Positions 1 to 9,117 of a stretch of 64,000 nucleotides of DNA are shown here, piece by piece. The notes under the pieces are model-generated. The model saw only the letters and a list, made by a program, of their open reading frames with translations, had not been told where the DNA came from and searched no databases. Within the stretch, counting starts at the first letter, position 1. Each line of letters opens with the position of its first letter. A program made the position numbers and the translations under genes. Where the stretch lies: contig LR026961.1 in assembly GCA_900498135.1 (NCBI GenBank), forward strand, positions 3,961,215 to 4,025,214, written 5' to 3'. Source of the stretch: an uncultured Desulfatiglans sp. (GTDB lineage: Bacteria > Desulfobacterota > DSM-4660 > Desulfatiglandales > Desulfatiglandaceae).

Positions 1-238
1 CGACCGTCAGGCCGTCCACCCCGGGAGCACCCTTGTTCGCCCTGACTCGGCGATAGGCCGCCAACATGTTCTCGCGTTCGACTACTGCTTCCATCAAATG
101 AAGAGTCTTCGCCTGGGAGTGCTCCGTCTTTGCCGTGACCTTTGACGCACCAGGCCCATGCTCTGGCGGATTCCGTCCGCTACCCTCCGGGCTGGCGACG
201 GTCGTTTCAGACCGCCCTTCTGCTTCTCCATTTGTCAT
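1..238 (-). CDS. ltrA: Group II intron-encoded reverse transcriptase/maturase, N-terminal part (runs off the left edge)
   Basis: The minus strand is open from an ATG at 238 to the window edge. After a low-complexity leader of about 48 residues it reads MEAVVERENMLAAYRR and then NKGAPGVDGLTV, the typical start of group II intron reverse transcriptases (RT motif 0/1 region). The protein helps intron splicing and copies the intron into new sites. GGGAG lies about 10 bases before the ATG; a second in-frame ATG is at 94. The rest of the gene, including the catalytic YADD motif, is outside the window. Family assignment is firm from the N-terminal motif; whether it is intact cannot be seen. Confidence 0.8.
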   Translation of the reverse strand, partial: MTNGEAEGRSETTVASPEGSGRNPPEHGPGASKVTAKTEHSQAKTLHLMEAVVERENMLAAYRRVRANKGAPGVDGLTV

Positions 239-645
239 CGAAATTCCGGCTCCCATGCCGTAATTCATGTTCGGGCCTTCAGCCAAGTCGAACGGCCTAC
301 TATGCCCTCGGCTGACTTCCGCCGACCCATCCCGGCACCTCTCGGTGCCGGTAGCACATGGCAGATCGACGGATCTCCCCGGGTAATGCGCACCGACCTT
401 CACGCTTATGCCCGCCGCATATACGTCCATGCTTTCCGTACAGGTATCGGACTTTGAAGATATTTGCCTCCTCATCCAGCATGACCGCCTCATATGCAGT
501 TCCTGTTCGTCGGGCCAGCGCTTTGCCTGCGGCTTCCTTCAGATCCCGTCTTACGACGGGCACCCTTGCCGTCCGGCTAACACTTCCCCCCGTCGGGCGT
601 GCAGAGGACTTTCACCTCCAAGTCAGTGCGCCCTGCCGGGCGCAC
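239..645 (-). ncRNA. Group II intron RNA, 5' domains (5' splice site near 645)
   Basis: Read on the minus strand, the region opens at 645 with GTGCGCCCGGCAGGGCGCAC and continues with GGAGGTGAAAGTCCTC and a GC-rich folded stretch up to the reverse-transcriptase start. This is the usual 5' end and domain I of bacterial group II introns. The intron begins immediately after the T-run of the selenoprotein gene's terminator. That is the target preference known for class C introns, so class C is possible, but the class was not determined. The 3' domains V and VI lie beyond the left edge. Confidence 0.75.
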
Positions 646-694
646 AAAAAGAAAAGCCCGCACCGACCCCTGACAGGAGACGGTGCGGGCTTTT
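646..694 (-). terminator. Rho-independent terminator of the HesB-like gene
   Basis: On the minus strand an 11-bp perfect stem (AGCCCGCACCG / CGGTGCGGGCT, arms 681-691 and 655-665) is followed by TTTTCTTTTT and then directly by the intron 5' end. It lies 26 bases after the stop codon at 720. Confidence 0.85.
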
Positions 695-719
695 TTACAT
701 TCAGGTATGCTCAAGATGT

Positions 720-1037
720 TCAACAGCTGCCGCAGGACCCTCCACAGCCAGCGCCCATCGGCATATTCGAAGAAATATTGAAACCCGATCCAAACGCCGA
801 ATTGACGTAATCCACCTTGATCGGCTTGATCCGCGTGTACAAATCCTTTTCGATGACATAGGTCAGGCCGCGGTCGTCGAAAACCTCGTCGTTCTCTCTT
901 GACTCATCCAGAGCCATGCCCAGAGAGGGCCCCGCTCAGCCGCCCTGCGACATCATGATCCGGATCGGTGGAATCATATCACGATCCTTCAAAAATTCCT
1001 TAATCATCTCACTTGCTTTTTCGGTGACTTCCAACAT
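720..1037 (-). CDS. HesB/IscA-like selenoprotein (in-frame UGA at 936-938 read as Sec)
   Basis: Two reading pieces in the same frame are separated by a single TGA. The first (from ATG 1037, [18 protein letters not shown]) ends ...IMMSQGG, and the second continues [12 protein letters not shown] and ends in a Cys-rich tail CGGSCGSC. Together they make a 105-residue A-type Fe-S scaffold/carrier. The TGA sits exactly where the first of the three conserved IscA cysteines belongs. HesB-like proteins with Sec here are a known selenoprotein family in deltaproteobacteria, so the UGA is very likely decoded as selenocysteine. GGAGGAGG lies a few bases before the start. A hairpin that could serve as SECIS follows the UGA, and a terminator closes the unit. 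The selenium cluster at 52935-55682 fits this reading. An ordinary nonsense mutation is the alternative. Confidence 0.85.
900..916 (-). promoter_or_regulatory. Candidate bacterial SECIS hairpin
   Basis: Downstream of the UGA the minus strand can form a 6-bp stem UGGCUC / GAGUCA around the loop UGGAU. The loop begins about 25 bases after the UGA and has a G in its second position, both within the known limits for bacterial SECIS elements. An alternative hairpin GCCC-UCUCU-GGGC lies nearer the UGA. Folding was done by eye only. Confidence 0.35.
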
Positions 1038-1066
1038 TGCAAAACCTCCTCCAGGGTAATTGGCTT

Positions 1067-1213
1067 GTTTCCATCCAAAGATGCGGCCTTCTGCCAATCT
1101 CGGTTTCAATCTGCACGTTCGGGTGCACGGAGACCACGAGATCACCGGCGCCCAAGCGCTTCATTTTCTGGATATGGGTCCAGAAGCCCTCTTCCCGGAT
1201 TGGAAATTATTTC
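1067..1213 (+). repeat. Palindromic element, decayed copy 1
   Basis: Starts GTTTCCATCC and keeps CCAATCTCGG, CAATCTGCACGTT and the right-hand CCCGGATTGGAAA of the family, but the central palindrome is lost. It fills most of the gap between the HesB-like gene and rdgB; the rest (1214-1350) is A+T-rich with nothing recognised. Confidence 0.6.
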
Positions 1214-1350
1214 GTGTTCAAAGCCTGATTTCCGGATAAACACTCATTTAGCCCTCGTACAGCTTTGTGGTGCAAGTTTTATGAAAATAGGCACTCCAAA
1301 TGATTTGTCAAATATAGAGGCATATTTCGTGTTTTGGTTACAGATTTTTT

Positions 1351-2016
1351 TCACGGCTCTTCGAGCAGCCGCTGCCGGAGCCAGATCAGGACCTTTCCGA
1401 ATTCACTTTTCAATTCCTGCAAGGCGCGGCCGCGATGGCTCACCCGGTTCTTCTCCTCGCTGTCGATTTCCGCAAACGTTTTTCCGAGCGGCGGATAGAA
1501 AAACACCGGGTCGTAGCCGAACCCGGAAGCCCCAGCCGGTTTCCGGGTGATCTCGCCTTCGCATTTCCCCTCATAGATGAGCGCCGGCCCCCGCGGGACA
1601 GCAATGGCGATGACGCACCAAAACGCGGCCCTTCTGTCCTCGACACCCTCCATCTGCAGCAGGAGCTTCGCGTTGTTCTCCCCATCGCTCGCACCATCCC
1701 CGGCAAAACGCGCGGAACGGACGCCCGGTTCTCCGCCAAGCGCATCGACGACCAGCCCCGAATCGTCGGCCAAGGCCGGAAACCCAAGGACGCGCGCGGT
1801 AAACCGGGCCTTCTTGACCGCATTGTCCTCGAAGGTCTCCCCGTCCTCCTCGATGCTCGGGATCGGTCCGAAATCATCCAAAGTCTTAAGCTCAACATTA
1901 AAATCCTTCAATAATAAATTGAATTCATTTAATTTACCCTTGTTGCGTGTCGCGAGAACCAGGGGGATCCGCTCCGGTAGGATTTTTGTGGGTGCGTGCC
2001 CTTGATCTGTCTGCAA
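1351..2016 (-). CDS. rdgB: XTP/dITP diphosphatase (non-canonical purine NTP pyrophosphatase)
   Basis: Removes inosine, xanthosine and related triphosphates from the nucleotide pool by releasing pyrophosphate. The Ham1/RdgB signatures are all present: TRNKGKLNEF near the N-terminus, ADDSGLVVDALGGEPG with GVRSARFAG, GFGYDPVFFYPP, and KNRVSHRGRAL near the C-terminus. With the chosen start the protein has 221 residues, slightly above the usual ~200. I chose TTG at 2016 because GGAGGCAGGAGG precedes it directly; an in-frame ATG at 2076 would add 20 unconserved residues. The gene stands alone, transcribed leftward toward the HesB-like gene. Confidence 0.93.
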   Translation of the reverse strand: MQTDQGHAPTKILPERIPLVLATRNKGKLNEFNLLLKDFNVELKTLDDFGPIPSIEEDGETFEDNAVKKARFTARVLGFPALADDSGLVVDALGGEPGVRSARFAGDGASDGENNAKLLLQMEGVEDRRAAFWCVIAIAVPRGPALIYEGKCEGEITRKPAGASGFGYDPVFFYPPLGKTFAEIDSEEKNRVSHRGRALQELKSEFGKVLIWLRQRLLEEP

Positions 2017-2115
2017 TGGCCTCCTGCCTCCTTCGGTTTTTTGCTGAAATACGCCCACTAGACCGGCCGCATCCACATTTTGGGGTGGACAAGCCGTCCA
2101 GGGTCCGCTAGGTTA

Positions 2116-2290
2116 GTTTTCCTCCGGAAATGGTCTTTTTGGCCCATCTCGGCGTCAATCCGCACGTTTGCTTGTGCGGCGACCTGCAGGTCGCCTCCGC
2201 GCAAACGCTTGATTTCCTTGATATGGACCAAAAATCCTCATTTCCGGACTGGAAACGGGGTTCTACCAGGAAATCATTTCCCGATGATCC
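2116..2290 (+). repeat. Palindromic element, copy 2 (nearly full length)
   Basis: Begins GTTTTCCTCCGGAAATGG, contains TTTTTGGCCCATCTCGG, the perfect palindrome GGCGACCTGCAGGTCGCC, and the far arm CATTTCCGG, and ends GAAATCATTTCCC. It lies between rdgB and the methyltransferase gene. Confidence 0.85.
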
Positions 2291-2295
2291 AGGTC

Positions 2296-2410
2296 GTTTT
2301 CCTCCGGAAATGGTCTTTTGAGCCAAGCCGGGACCCGCCGCGAAGCGGTGGGACTGAGCACGCGCAGCGTGTGAAGAAAAACCCTTCTTCCCGATTGAAA
2401 ACCCGGCCGG
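2296..2410 (+). repeat. Palindromic element, copy 3 (core deleted, carries the 52-bp module)
   Basis: Starts GTTTTCCTCCGGAAATGG a few bases after copy 2. The central palindrome is missing; instead the two-hairpin module (GGGACCCGCCGCGAAGCGG, then GAGCACGCGCAGCGTGTG) joins to a degenerate right arm TTCCCGATTGAAAAC. Copies 2 and 3 are tandem in the same orientation. Confidence 0.7.
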
Positions 2411-2525
2411 ACCGCATCTGCGTTTCCGAAAAGCCCCTCCCCGCCTGACGATTATACCGGCCGGGGAGTTGTCTCGTGGCGGTTTCGCCTGCACCGCATC
2501 ACTATCAGCTTTAAGGATCGACCGC

Positions 2526-3191
2526 ATGGATCTCGAAGCGTTCCAGCAAAACCACCCCACCCAGACCGAAGAGGTGGTTGTCCGAAACCGCCGTTACCGG
2601 CTCCTGCTCCCCAAGACCCTCGACTCCTTCATCGACCCGGATGATCCGATGCGGGATTTCCCACTCTGGGCAAAGATCTGGGAGGCGTCGCTCGTTCTAG
2701 CCGATGCCTTGGCCGGCATGCCTCCGGCTCCATCGCGGCAGATATTGGAAATCGGGTGCGGGGCGGGGCTTGTGGGCATTGTGGCGGCATCCTTCGGCCA
2801 CCGTGTCACCATGACGGAGTACAACCCCGATGCGCTCGCGTTCGCTCAAGCAAACGCTCAACTGAACTTATCAGATTCCGGCGAAAAACTCAAGATTCAG
2901 CGTCTCGATTGGCACCGCCCCGACCTGGGAGGGCCCTTCGATCTGATCGTCGGCTCAGAGGTGGTTTACAGCGAAAGGGATTTCGAACCGCTCGAACGCC
3001 TGTTCAAAACGTTTCTCAAACCCGGGGGGGAGGTCATCCTCGCTGAGGGGATGCGGCGGACGAGCATGGCCTTTTTCCAGCGCCTCTCCGAATCCTGGGA
3101 GATCGAGGCGCGCCGCATGACCCTGCGCTCCCAGGAAAAATCCATGCCCGTAATATTGGCGCGCCTGCAGCGCAAGGCGAGCGGACTATAA
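2526..3191 (+). CDS. Class I SAM-dependent methyltransferase (methyltransferase-16-like)
   Basis: A 221-residue Rossmann-fold methyltransferase. Motif I ILEIGCGAGLVGIVAA starts near residue 73, followed by TEYNP (acidic end of strand beta-2), FDLIVGSEVVYSE (motif IV region) and KPGGEVILAE (beta-5). The N-terminal part and the spacing resemble the METTL21/lysine-methyltransferase-like group, but the substrate cannot be read from sequence. AAGGA precedes the ATG at 2526; an upstream in-frame start at 2469 would overlap repeat-derived sequence. Its end overlaps the convergent manC gene by 6 bases. Confidence 0.8.
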   Translation: MDLEAFQQNHPTQTEEVVVRNRRYRLLLPKTLDSFIDPDDPMRDFPLWAKIWEASLVLADALAGMPPAPSRQILEIGCGAGLVGIVAASFGHRVTMTEYNPDALAFAQANAQLNLSDSGEKLKIQRLDWHRPDLGGPFDLIVGSEVVYSERDFEPLERLFKTFLKPGGEVILAEGMRRTSMAFFQRLSESWEIEARRMTLRSQEKSMPVILARLQRKASGL

Positions 3192-4280
3192 GAAACCGTC
3201 CCTTCCTTTAGCCTTCAAGGCATCCACGATCCTACGGATATCCTGCGATCGATCGAGGCGTGTGACCAGGAGGGCATCGGGCGTATCCACGACCAGAACG
3301 TCTTCGAGCCCGAGGCAGGCGACAATCTTCTTCCCGGATGCCTGGACGAACGAACCCCGGCAGTCGATCAGAACCGCGTCGGCATCCGCCAGATTGCCCT
3401 CGGCATCATGCGATGTAGACCGGAGTGCGTAAAGGGAGGCCCATGAGCCGACATCGCTCCAATCGCAGCGGCAAGGAACGACATAAGCGTCTACCCCGGG
3501 CTTTTCCATGACGCCGTAATCGAACGAGATCCCCTCTATCGTCCCATAGACCTCTCCGAGTCTTTCAGCGAAACCCTCGCGCCCGAACGCCCCTTCGAGA
3601 CGGGAAAGGGCCTTGTAGAGCGCCGGCAGATGCCGCTCGACCTCCTTCAGCAGCGTCTCCGCCGTCGCGACGAAGACGCCCGCATTCCAATAGTATTCAC
3701 CGCTCGCAACATAGCTTTTGGCATCTGCGAGGGCGGGTTTTTCCACAAATGCCGCAACCCGGTAAACCCCTTCCCCCGAACCTTTCAAGCCCGATCCCTC
3801 GCGGCGGATATACCCGTACCCCGTCTCGGGCCGGTCGGGCACGACCCCCAGCGTTGCGATACCGCCTGAAAGGCTCTTCCGCCCCGCGACGCACAGCGCA
3901 TCGAGGAAGGACTGCCGGTCCCCGATGTGATGATCGGCGGGCAGGAACGCGATGGGTCCCCGGACGCCCCGCCACCGGGCGTAAAAGGCCCCGAGCGCAA
4001 TGCAGGGAGCCGTGTTCCTGCCGACCGGTTCCCCGATCAGATGAATCGGGCGCTCCCCCAGGCATGCCCTCGCCTCGGAAAGATGACTCTCACCAAGGAC
4101 CGCCACGATCCGTTCATCCCCCATGATCGGGTTCAAACGGTTGCAGGTCTCGACAAGCAGGGCCTCGCCGCCGGTGACCGGCAGGAACTGCTTCGGCTTC
4201 AGCGCCCGGCTCATCGGCCAGAAGCGCGTCCCGGAACCCCCCGCCATGACCACAGCGCATTCAATCGCGTTCTTCTCCAT
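3186..4280 (-). CDS. manC: Mannose-1-phosphate guanylyltransferase
   Basis: Makes GDP-mannose from mannose-1-phosphate and GTP, a precursor for surface polysaccharides and for GDP-fucose. The nucleotidyltransferase signature GGSGTRFWPMSRALKPKQF is at residues 14-32. FLPADHHIG, the GRNTAPC motif, EKP, YYWNAGVF and the WSDVGSW motif follow in the usual order. At 364 residues it is the short form without the C-terminal phosphomannose isomerase domain. The GT10 fucosyltransferase at 34587 could use a nucleotide sugar derived from this product, which is inference only. Purine-rich AAGGAGAAAAGG precedes the ATG. Confidence 0.93.
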   Translation of the reverse strand: MEKNAIECAVVMAGGSGTRFWPMSRALKPKQFLPVTGGEALLVETCNRLNPIMGDERIVAVLGESHLSEARACLGERPIHLIGEPVGRNTAPCIALGAFYARWRGVRGPIAFLPADHHIGDRQSFLDALCVAGRKSLSGGIATLGVVPDRPETGYGYIRREGSGLKGSGEGVYRVAAFVEKPALADAKSYVASGEYYWNAGVFVATAETLLKEVERHLPALYKALSRLEGAFGREGFAERLGEVYGTIEGISFDYGVMEKPGVDAYVVPCRCDWSDVGSWASLYALRSTSHDAEGNLADADAVLIDCRGSFVQASGKKIVACLGLEDVLVVDTPDALLVTRLDRSQDIRRIVDALKAKGRDGFL

Positions 4281-4428
4281 TGCGATGCCTTTTCTCCTTC
4301 ATCCCCCTTGCTCGCCGACCCGCACCGGAAAAACCCCGGGTTGCCCTCTGCCGGTGCCGTTCTTCCAGTCGAGCGAGCCTTCCACACCTCATCCAGCCGT
4401 AGAAACGGCAAGTGCCGGGCGGCCCGAA

Positions 4429-5622
4429 TCAGGTCCGGTAATCGGCGTTGATGCTGACGTACTGATGGGTGAGGTCGCAGGTGCTGACCCGCTCTTCCGC
4501 GCGCCCCATGTGAAGATCCACCATTACGTCGAAAGACTTCTCATGCATCTTCTCGGCCGCCCGGGCCTCGGCCTCCGCCCCGAGCCCCAATCCAGCGGCT
4601 ACGATCTGAACATCATCGACCCAGATGTCCACGCGTTCCTCCTGCATGATCACGCCCGACCGGCCGAGCGCCGCCATGATGCGCCCCCAGTTGGGGTCCT
4701 GGCCGTAGAAGGCGGTCTTGACGAGCGGAGAATTGGCCACCGTCCTTGCGGCCAGAAGCGCCTGACCCTCGTCCACTGCACCTTTCACACGGATGTGGAC
4801 GAGTTTGCTCGCGCCCTCGCCGTCGCGTACGATCATCTCAGCCAATTCGCCCAGCACTTCTGTCAGACCAGCGCGGAAGGCGAGTTCACCGGTCTCCCCC
4901 AGGGGACCGTTCCCTGCAAGGCCGTTCGCCAGGATCAGCACCGTGTCGTTCGTGCTCGTGTCTCCGTCGACCGTGATCCGGTTGAAGGTCTTCTGGACCG
5001 CCGCTCGGAGGGCGGATCTCAGCGCCAGGGTCTCGATGCGGAGATCGGTCACCACGAAACAGAGCATCGTTGCCATGTCGGGCATGATCATCCCCGCACC
5101 CTTGGCCATTCCCAGAATCGTAAAGGGCTTGCCCCCGGCCTCTCCCGTGAAGCGGCTGAGCTTCGGGAAAGAATCGGTGGTCATGATCGCCTCGGCCGCC
5201 TTCGGGGCTCCGCGCGGGTCCAGTCCACCAATCAGTTCCGGCAGGGCCTTTTCGATGCGTGATAGCGGAAGCACCTGCCCGATCACTCCGGTGGATGCCA
5301 CCAACACCTCCTCCGGTTTCAATCCGACACTCGCCGCCAGGATCTCGGCTGAACGCCGGGCCGCCTCCATGCCCTCACGTCCCGAACAGGCGTTGGCATT
5401 CCCTGCATTGGCGATAATCGCACGGGCGGCGCCCGTCCGGACCCTCTCCTGGTCCAACTGGACAGGAGCGGCTTTGACTCGGTTGGTCGTAAACATCCCG
5501 GCGGCCGTGGTCGTATCCTGGTCGGAGAAGATCAGCGCCAGGTCGAGCCCAGGCTTTTTCCTCAACCCCGCTGATACGGCTGAGAATCTGAAACCCTGCA
5601 CCATCATTTCATCATCGTTCAT
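4429..5622 (-). CDS. argJ: Bifunctional glutamate N-acetyltransferase/ornithine acetyltransferase
   Basis: Transfers acetyl from N-acetylornithine to glutamate in the cyclic arginine pathway. Diagnostic features are TTDSFPK, the self-cleavage region KGAGMIMPDMATMLCF (cleavage before the Thr of MATML gives the alpha and beta chains), and NRITVDGDTSTNDTV. The 397-residue length is normal. ATG 5622 is preceded by AGAGG at good distance; GTG at 5631 is an alternative. It lies between manC and secA on the same strand with no other arginine genes in the window. Confidence 0.95.
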   Translation of the reverse strand: MNDDEMMVQGFRFSAVSAGLRKKPGLDLALIFSDQDTTTAAGMFTTNRVKAAPVQLDQERVRTGAARAIIANAGNANACSGREGMEAARRSAEILAASVGLKPEEVLVASTGVIGQVLPLSRIEKALPELIGGLDPRGAPKAAEAIMTTDSFPKLSRFTGEAGGKPFTILGMAKGAGMIMPDMATMLCFVVTDLRIETLALRSALRAAVQKTFNRITVDGDTSTNDTVLILANGLAGNGPLGETGELAFRAGLTEVLGELAEMIVRDGEGASKLVHIRVKGAVDEGQALLAARTVANSPLVKTAFYGQDPNWGRIMAALGRSGVIMQEERVDIWVDDVQIVAAGLGLGAEAEARAAEKMHEKSFDVMVDLHMGRAEERVSTCDLTHQYVSINADYRT

Positions 5623-5806
5623 TCCTCTCACCTCTGCAAGACGCCCCGCTGCGCGGTTCCGCCCCTTCGTTCATACCGTCTCTCAGTAGATCGCCGTCAA
5701 CCTTCGCCGTCAGTGCAGACGGGAAGGCCTCCTTTTCTTGTCCATCCAGGTCTTTTCCATCAGCAGACCGGCCGGGAACACCCTCGCTTCAGCAGTGGTC
5801 CGCCTC

Positions 5807-8671
5807 TCAAAGACCGGCACCGCAGCATTTCTTGTACTTTTTGCCGCTCCCGCAGGGGCAGGGATCGTTCCGGCCCACTTTGGCGGTCTGCCGCCGGACC
5901 GTGGCCGGCTTGGCGCTCTCCCCCCCGCCTCCGTGGCTCATCTGGAGCTGCCTCTTTTTCTGCGGCGGGGGCTCTGCCTGCCGCCTGACGAACTGCAGTT
6001 TGAAGAGCGTCCCCAGGGTCTCCTCCCGGATGCGGTCCATCAAACCCTCGAACAAGGCGAACCCCTCCTTCTGATACTCCCGGAGGGGATCCAACTGGCC
6101 GTATCCCCTGAGTCCGATCCCCTCCTTCATGTGCTCCATGTCCTGGAGGTGATCGACCCAGCGCGTGTCGATGATCTGGAGCATGATCAGCCGCTCCAGC
6201 CGCTCGAAGTCCTCCGCCCCGAGAAGCTCACGCCGCTCGTCGAGGGCTGTGCGCGCCTGCTCTTTGATGAGGTCGAGCACGTCCTCGGGCTTGAGGCTGT
6301 CGAAGGCCTCTTCGGTCATGTCCTTTTCCGTAATCTTCGGCCTGAAGCCGAAAACCCGGATGACGTGGTCGCTAAGGCCCTGGACATTCCAGCCCTCCGC
6401 ATGTTCCTTGGGGTCGATATACTGCTCGACCAGGGCCTCGATCCGCTCCTCGATCATCGTATCGATGATGCCCGCGAGCCCCTCCCCTTTCAGCACGTCG
6501 CGCCGCAGAGCGTAGATGATCTCCCGCTGCTTGTTCATGACGTCGTCGTACTCGAGGAGATGCTTGCGGATGTCGAAGTTGTGCGCCTCCACCTTCTTCT
6601 GCGCGTTCTCGATGGCCTTGGAGATGAGCCCGTGTTCGATCGGCTCACCCTCTTCCATACCGAGGCGCCCCATGATCGAGGAGATCCGCTCCGATCCGAA
6701 GATCCGCAGGAGATCGTCTTCAAGGGACAAGTAGAAGCGCGAACTGCCCGGGTCGCCCTGCCGCCCGGCCCGGCCGCGGAGCTGATTATCGATCCGGCGG
6801 CTCTCATGACGTTCAGTGCCGAGGATGTGAAGGCCGCCGAGCTCCCGCACCCCCTCGCCCAGAACGATGTCGGTTCCACGGCCGGCCATGTTCGTCGAGA
6901 TGGTGACCGTCCTGGCCTGCCCCGCCTGGGCGATGATCTCCGCCTCCTTCTCGTGGTGCTTGGCGTTCAAAACCGAGTGCGGGACTCCGCTGCGCTTGAG
7001 CATCTTGCTCAGCATCTCCGACTTTTCGATCGAGATCGTACCCACCAGCACCGGCTGGCCCTTCTGGTAGAGTTCGGTGATTTCGTCCACGACGGCCTTG
7101 AACTTCTCCCGCTCGGTCTTGTAGATCGCATCGGCGAAGTCCTTCCGGATCATCTTCCGGTTGGTGGGGATCACCGCGACGGAGAGCTTGTAGATGTTCT
7201 GGAACTCCGCCGCCTCCGTGTCGGCGGTGCCGGTCATGCCGGCAAGCTTCTCGTACATCCGGAAAAAATTCTGGAAGGTGATCGTCGCTAACGTCTGATT
7301 CTCGCCGGCCACCGAGACCCCCTCCTTCGCCTCCACCGCCTGGTGCAGGCCGTCGCTCCAGCGCCTGCCCGGCATCATCCGGCCGGTGAACTCGTCCACG
7401 ATCATGATCTGGTCTTCCTTGATGACGTAGTGGACGTCCTTCTCGAAGAGCCAGTAGGCCTTGATCATCTGCTGCGTGGCGTGGAGGAGCTCGGAGGACC
7501 GGATATAGTTCTCCTCGAGCTCCTTGATGCGCTCGACCTTTTCTTCCTCGCTGAGCGTTTCGCTCGCCTGGATCCCGCGGCTTTCCTCATCCATGTCGGG
7601 CATGACGAACTCCCCGAGATTTCCGCTCGAAAGGAGTTTGATGCCTTTGTCGGTCAATTCGACCGCGTTGCTCCGCTCGTTGATCGTGCAGTAGAGGATC
7701 TGATCCAGGTCGCCGAGCATCTTCTGCGCGCTGTAGAGGTTCTCCAGCCGGTCGATCTCCTTCTTGAGCGCGGGCTGCTCGGCCAGGATGCCGAGGTAGG
7801 TCGGGTTCTTGGGGTCTCCGCGCTTGATCTGCACCAGGATCTCGATCGTCTTCTCGCCCAGGTCCCCTTCCTCCAGCCGCCGGCGCGCCTCGGCCAGGAG
7901 GGCGCGGATCTCGGTCCCCTGCTTCTTCTTCAGATGGATGACGAGGGGCTTCACCTCGCTGTAGATCTTGTTCTCGCTGTGTTCGACGGCACCGCTGATG
8001 ATGAGCGGGGTGCGCGCCTCGTCGATCAGGATGCTGTCCACCTCGTCCACGATCGCGTAATAATAATCACGCTGAACCAGGTCCACCGGATCGAATTTCA
8101 TGTTGTCGCGCAGGTAGTCGAACCCGAACTCGTTGTTGGTCCCGTAAGTGATGTCGCAGGCATAGGCCTGCTTCCGTTCGGCATCGTTCATTCCATGCAC
8201 GATCACCCCGACGGTCAAACCCAGAAAGCGGTAGATTCCTCCCATCCATTCGGCGTCGCGCCGGGCCAGGTAATCGTTCACCGTCACGAGGTGCACACCC
8301 CGGCCGGTGAGCGCGTTCAAGTACAGGGGCAGCGTCGCGGCGAGGGTCTTGCCTTCACCGGTCTTCATTTCGGCGATCTTGCCGCGGTGCAGGACCACCC
8401 CGCCGATCAACTGCACATCGAAGTGCCGCATGCCGAGGACCCGCACCGACGCCTCGCGGACCACGGCAAAGGCCTCGGGCAGAAGGTCGTCGAGGGCCGC
8501 ACCCTGGCTCAGACGCTCTTTGAATTCTGCGGTCTTTCCGCGCAGTTCGTCGTCGGTCAGTTTCTGAATCGAAGGTTCCAGCTCATTGATGCGCGCTACG
8601 ATGGGTGCGATACGCTTCAGTTCGCGTTCGTTCTGACTGCCGAAGATGCCTTTGATGATTTTTCCGAACAT
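5807..8671 (-). CDS. secA: Preprotein translocase ATPase SecA
   Basis: The motor that pushes unfolded precursors through SecYEG. Visible are Walker [15 protein letters not shown], the DEAD-box region [40 protein letters not shown], and the C-terminal zinc motif [17 protein letters not shown] that binds SecB and phospholipid. The ATG at 8671 follows GGAAGGAAG. The protein has 954 residues, longer than the E. coli form (901). Most of the excess is about 70 extra residues between TPLIISG and VELTDKG in the first nucleotide-binding domain. Many residues there could form helices. Confidence 0.97.
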   Translation of the reverse strand: MFGKIIKGIFGSQNERELKRIAPIVARINELEPSIQKLTDDELRGKTAEFKERLSQGAALDDLLPEAFAVVREASVRVLGMRHFDVQLIGGVVLHRGKIAEMKTGEGKTLAATLPLYLNALTGRGVHLVTVNDYLARRDAEWMGGIYRFLGLTVGVIVHGMNDAERKQAYACDITYGTNNEFGFDYLRDNMKFDPVDLVQRDYYYAIVDEVDSILIDEARTPLIISGAVEHSENKIYSEVKPLVIHLKKKQGTEIRALLAEARRRLEEGDLGEKTIEILVQIKRGDPKNPTYLGILAEQPALKKEIDRLENLYSAQKMLGDLDQILYCTINERSNAVELTDKGIKLLSSGNLGEFVMPDMDEESRGIQASETLSEEEKVERIKELEENYIRSSELLHATQQMIKAYWLFEKDVHYVIKEDQIMIVDEFTGRMMPGRRWSDGLHQAVEAKEGVSVAGENQTLATITFQNFFRMYEKLAGMTGTADTEAAEFQNIYKLSVAVIPTNRKMIRKDFADAIYKTEREKFKAVVDEITELYQKGQPVLVGTISIEKSEMLSKMLKRSGVPHSVLNAKHHEKEAEIIAQAGQARTVTISTNMAGRGTDIVLGEGVRELGGLHILGTERHESRRIDNQLRGRAGRQGDPGSSRFYLSLEDDLLRIFGSERISSIMGRLGMEEGEPIEHGLISKAIENAQKKVEAHNFDIRKHLLEYDDVMNKQREIIYALRRDVLKGEGLAGIIDTMIEERIEALVEQYIDPKEHAEGWNVQGLSDHVIRVFGFRPKITEKDMTEEAFDSLKPEDVLDLIKEQARTALDERRELLGAEDFERLERLIMLQIIDTRWVDHLQDMEHMKEGIGLRGYGQLDPLREYQKEGFALFEGLMDRIREETLGTLFKLQFVRRQAEPPPQKKRQLQMSHGGGGESAKPATVRRQTAKVGRNDPCPCGSGKKYKKCCGAGL

Positions 8672-8822
8672 AACTTCCTTCCACACACCGCGCACGCAGT
8701 GTCACGCGATGGCAAAGATACCGCGCCGCGGCTTCAGCGGCTCGGCCGGGCATACGCCTGAAGGACCTGGGCTGATGAACCGGTCGACACTCCCAGCCCG
8801 CCTCCATCCGAATATATATTTG

Positions 8823-9045
8823 GTTTCGATCCGGAAATGGTCTTTTTGGCCAATCTCGACGTCAATCTGCACGTTTGCTTGTGCCGCGACCTGCAGGTCG
8901 CCTCCGCGCAAACGCTTGAGTACCTTGATATTGGCCAAACCGGGACCCGCCGCGGAGCGGTGGGACTGAGCACCCGAAGGGTGTGAAGAAAAATCCTCAT
9001 TTCCGGATTGGAAACCGGGTTCTCCCGGGAAATCATTTCCCGTCC
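8823..9045 (+). repeat. Palindromic element, copy 4 (with the 52-bp module)
   Basis: Starts GTTTCGATCCGGAAATGG, keeps the palindrome GCGACCTGCAGGTCGC and both TTGGCCAA arms. Between GGCCAAA and AATCCTC it carries the two-hairpin module, here with CCGCCGCGGAGCGG and CACCCGAAGGGTGTG. It ends GAAATCATTTCCC. The element occupies most of the secA-uvrC gap. Confidence 0.85.
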
Positions 9046-9117
9046 AAAAGTCAACCTCTCATTAAAGAATTTTAGCCCCGAAAATGCAAGCCCTCATGCG
9101 TCGTGGCCTATAAAAGA

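Noticed and set aside
5738-8761. Plus-strand open frames of 517 and 472 codons
   Set aside because: Shadows of secA: its signature motifs explain the minus strand completely, and the plus-strand products are Leu/Asp/Val-rich without any family features.
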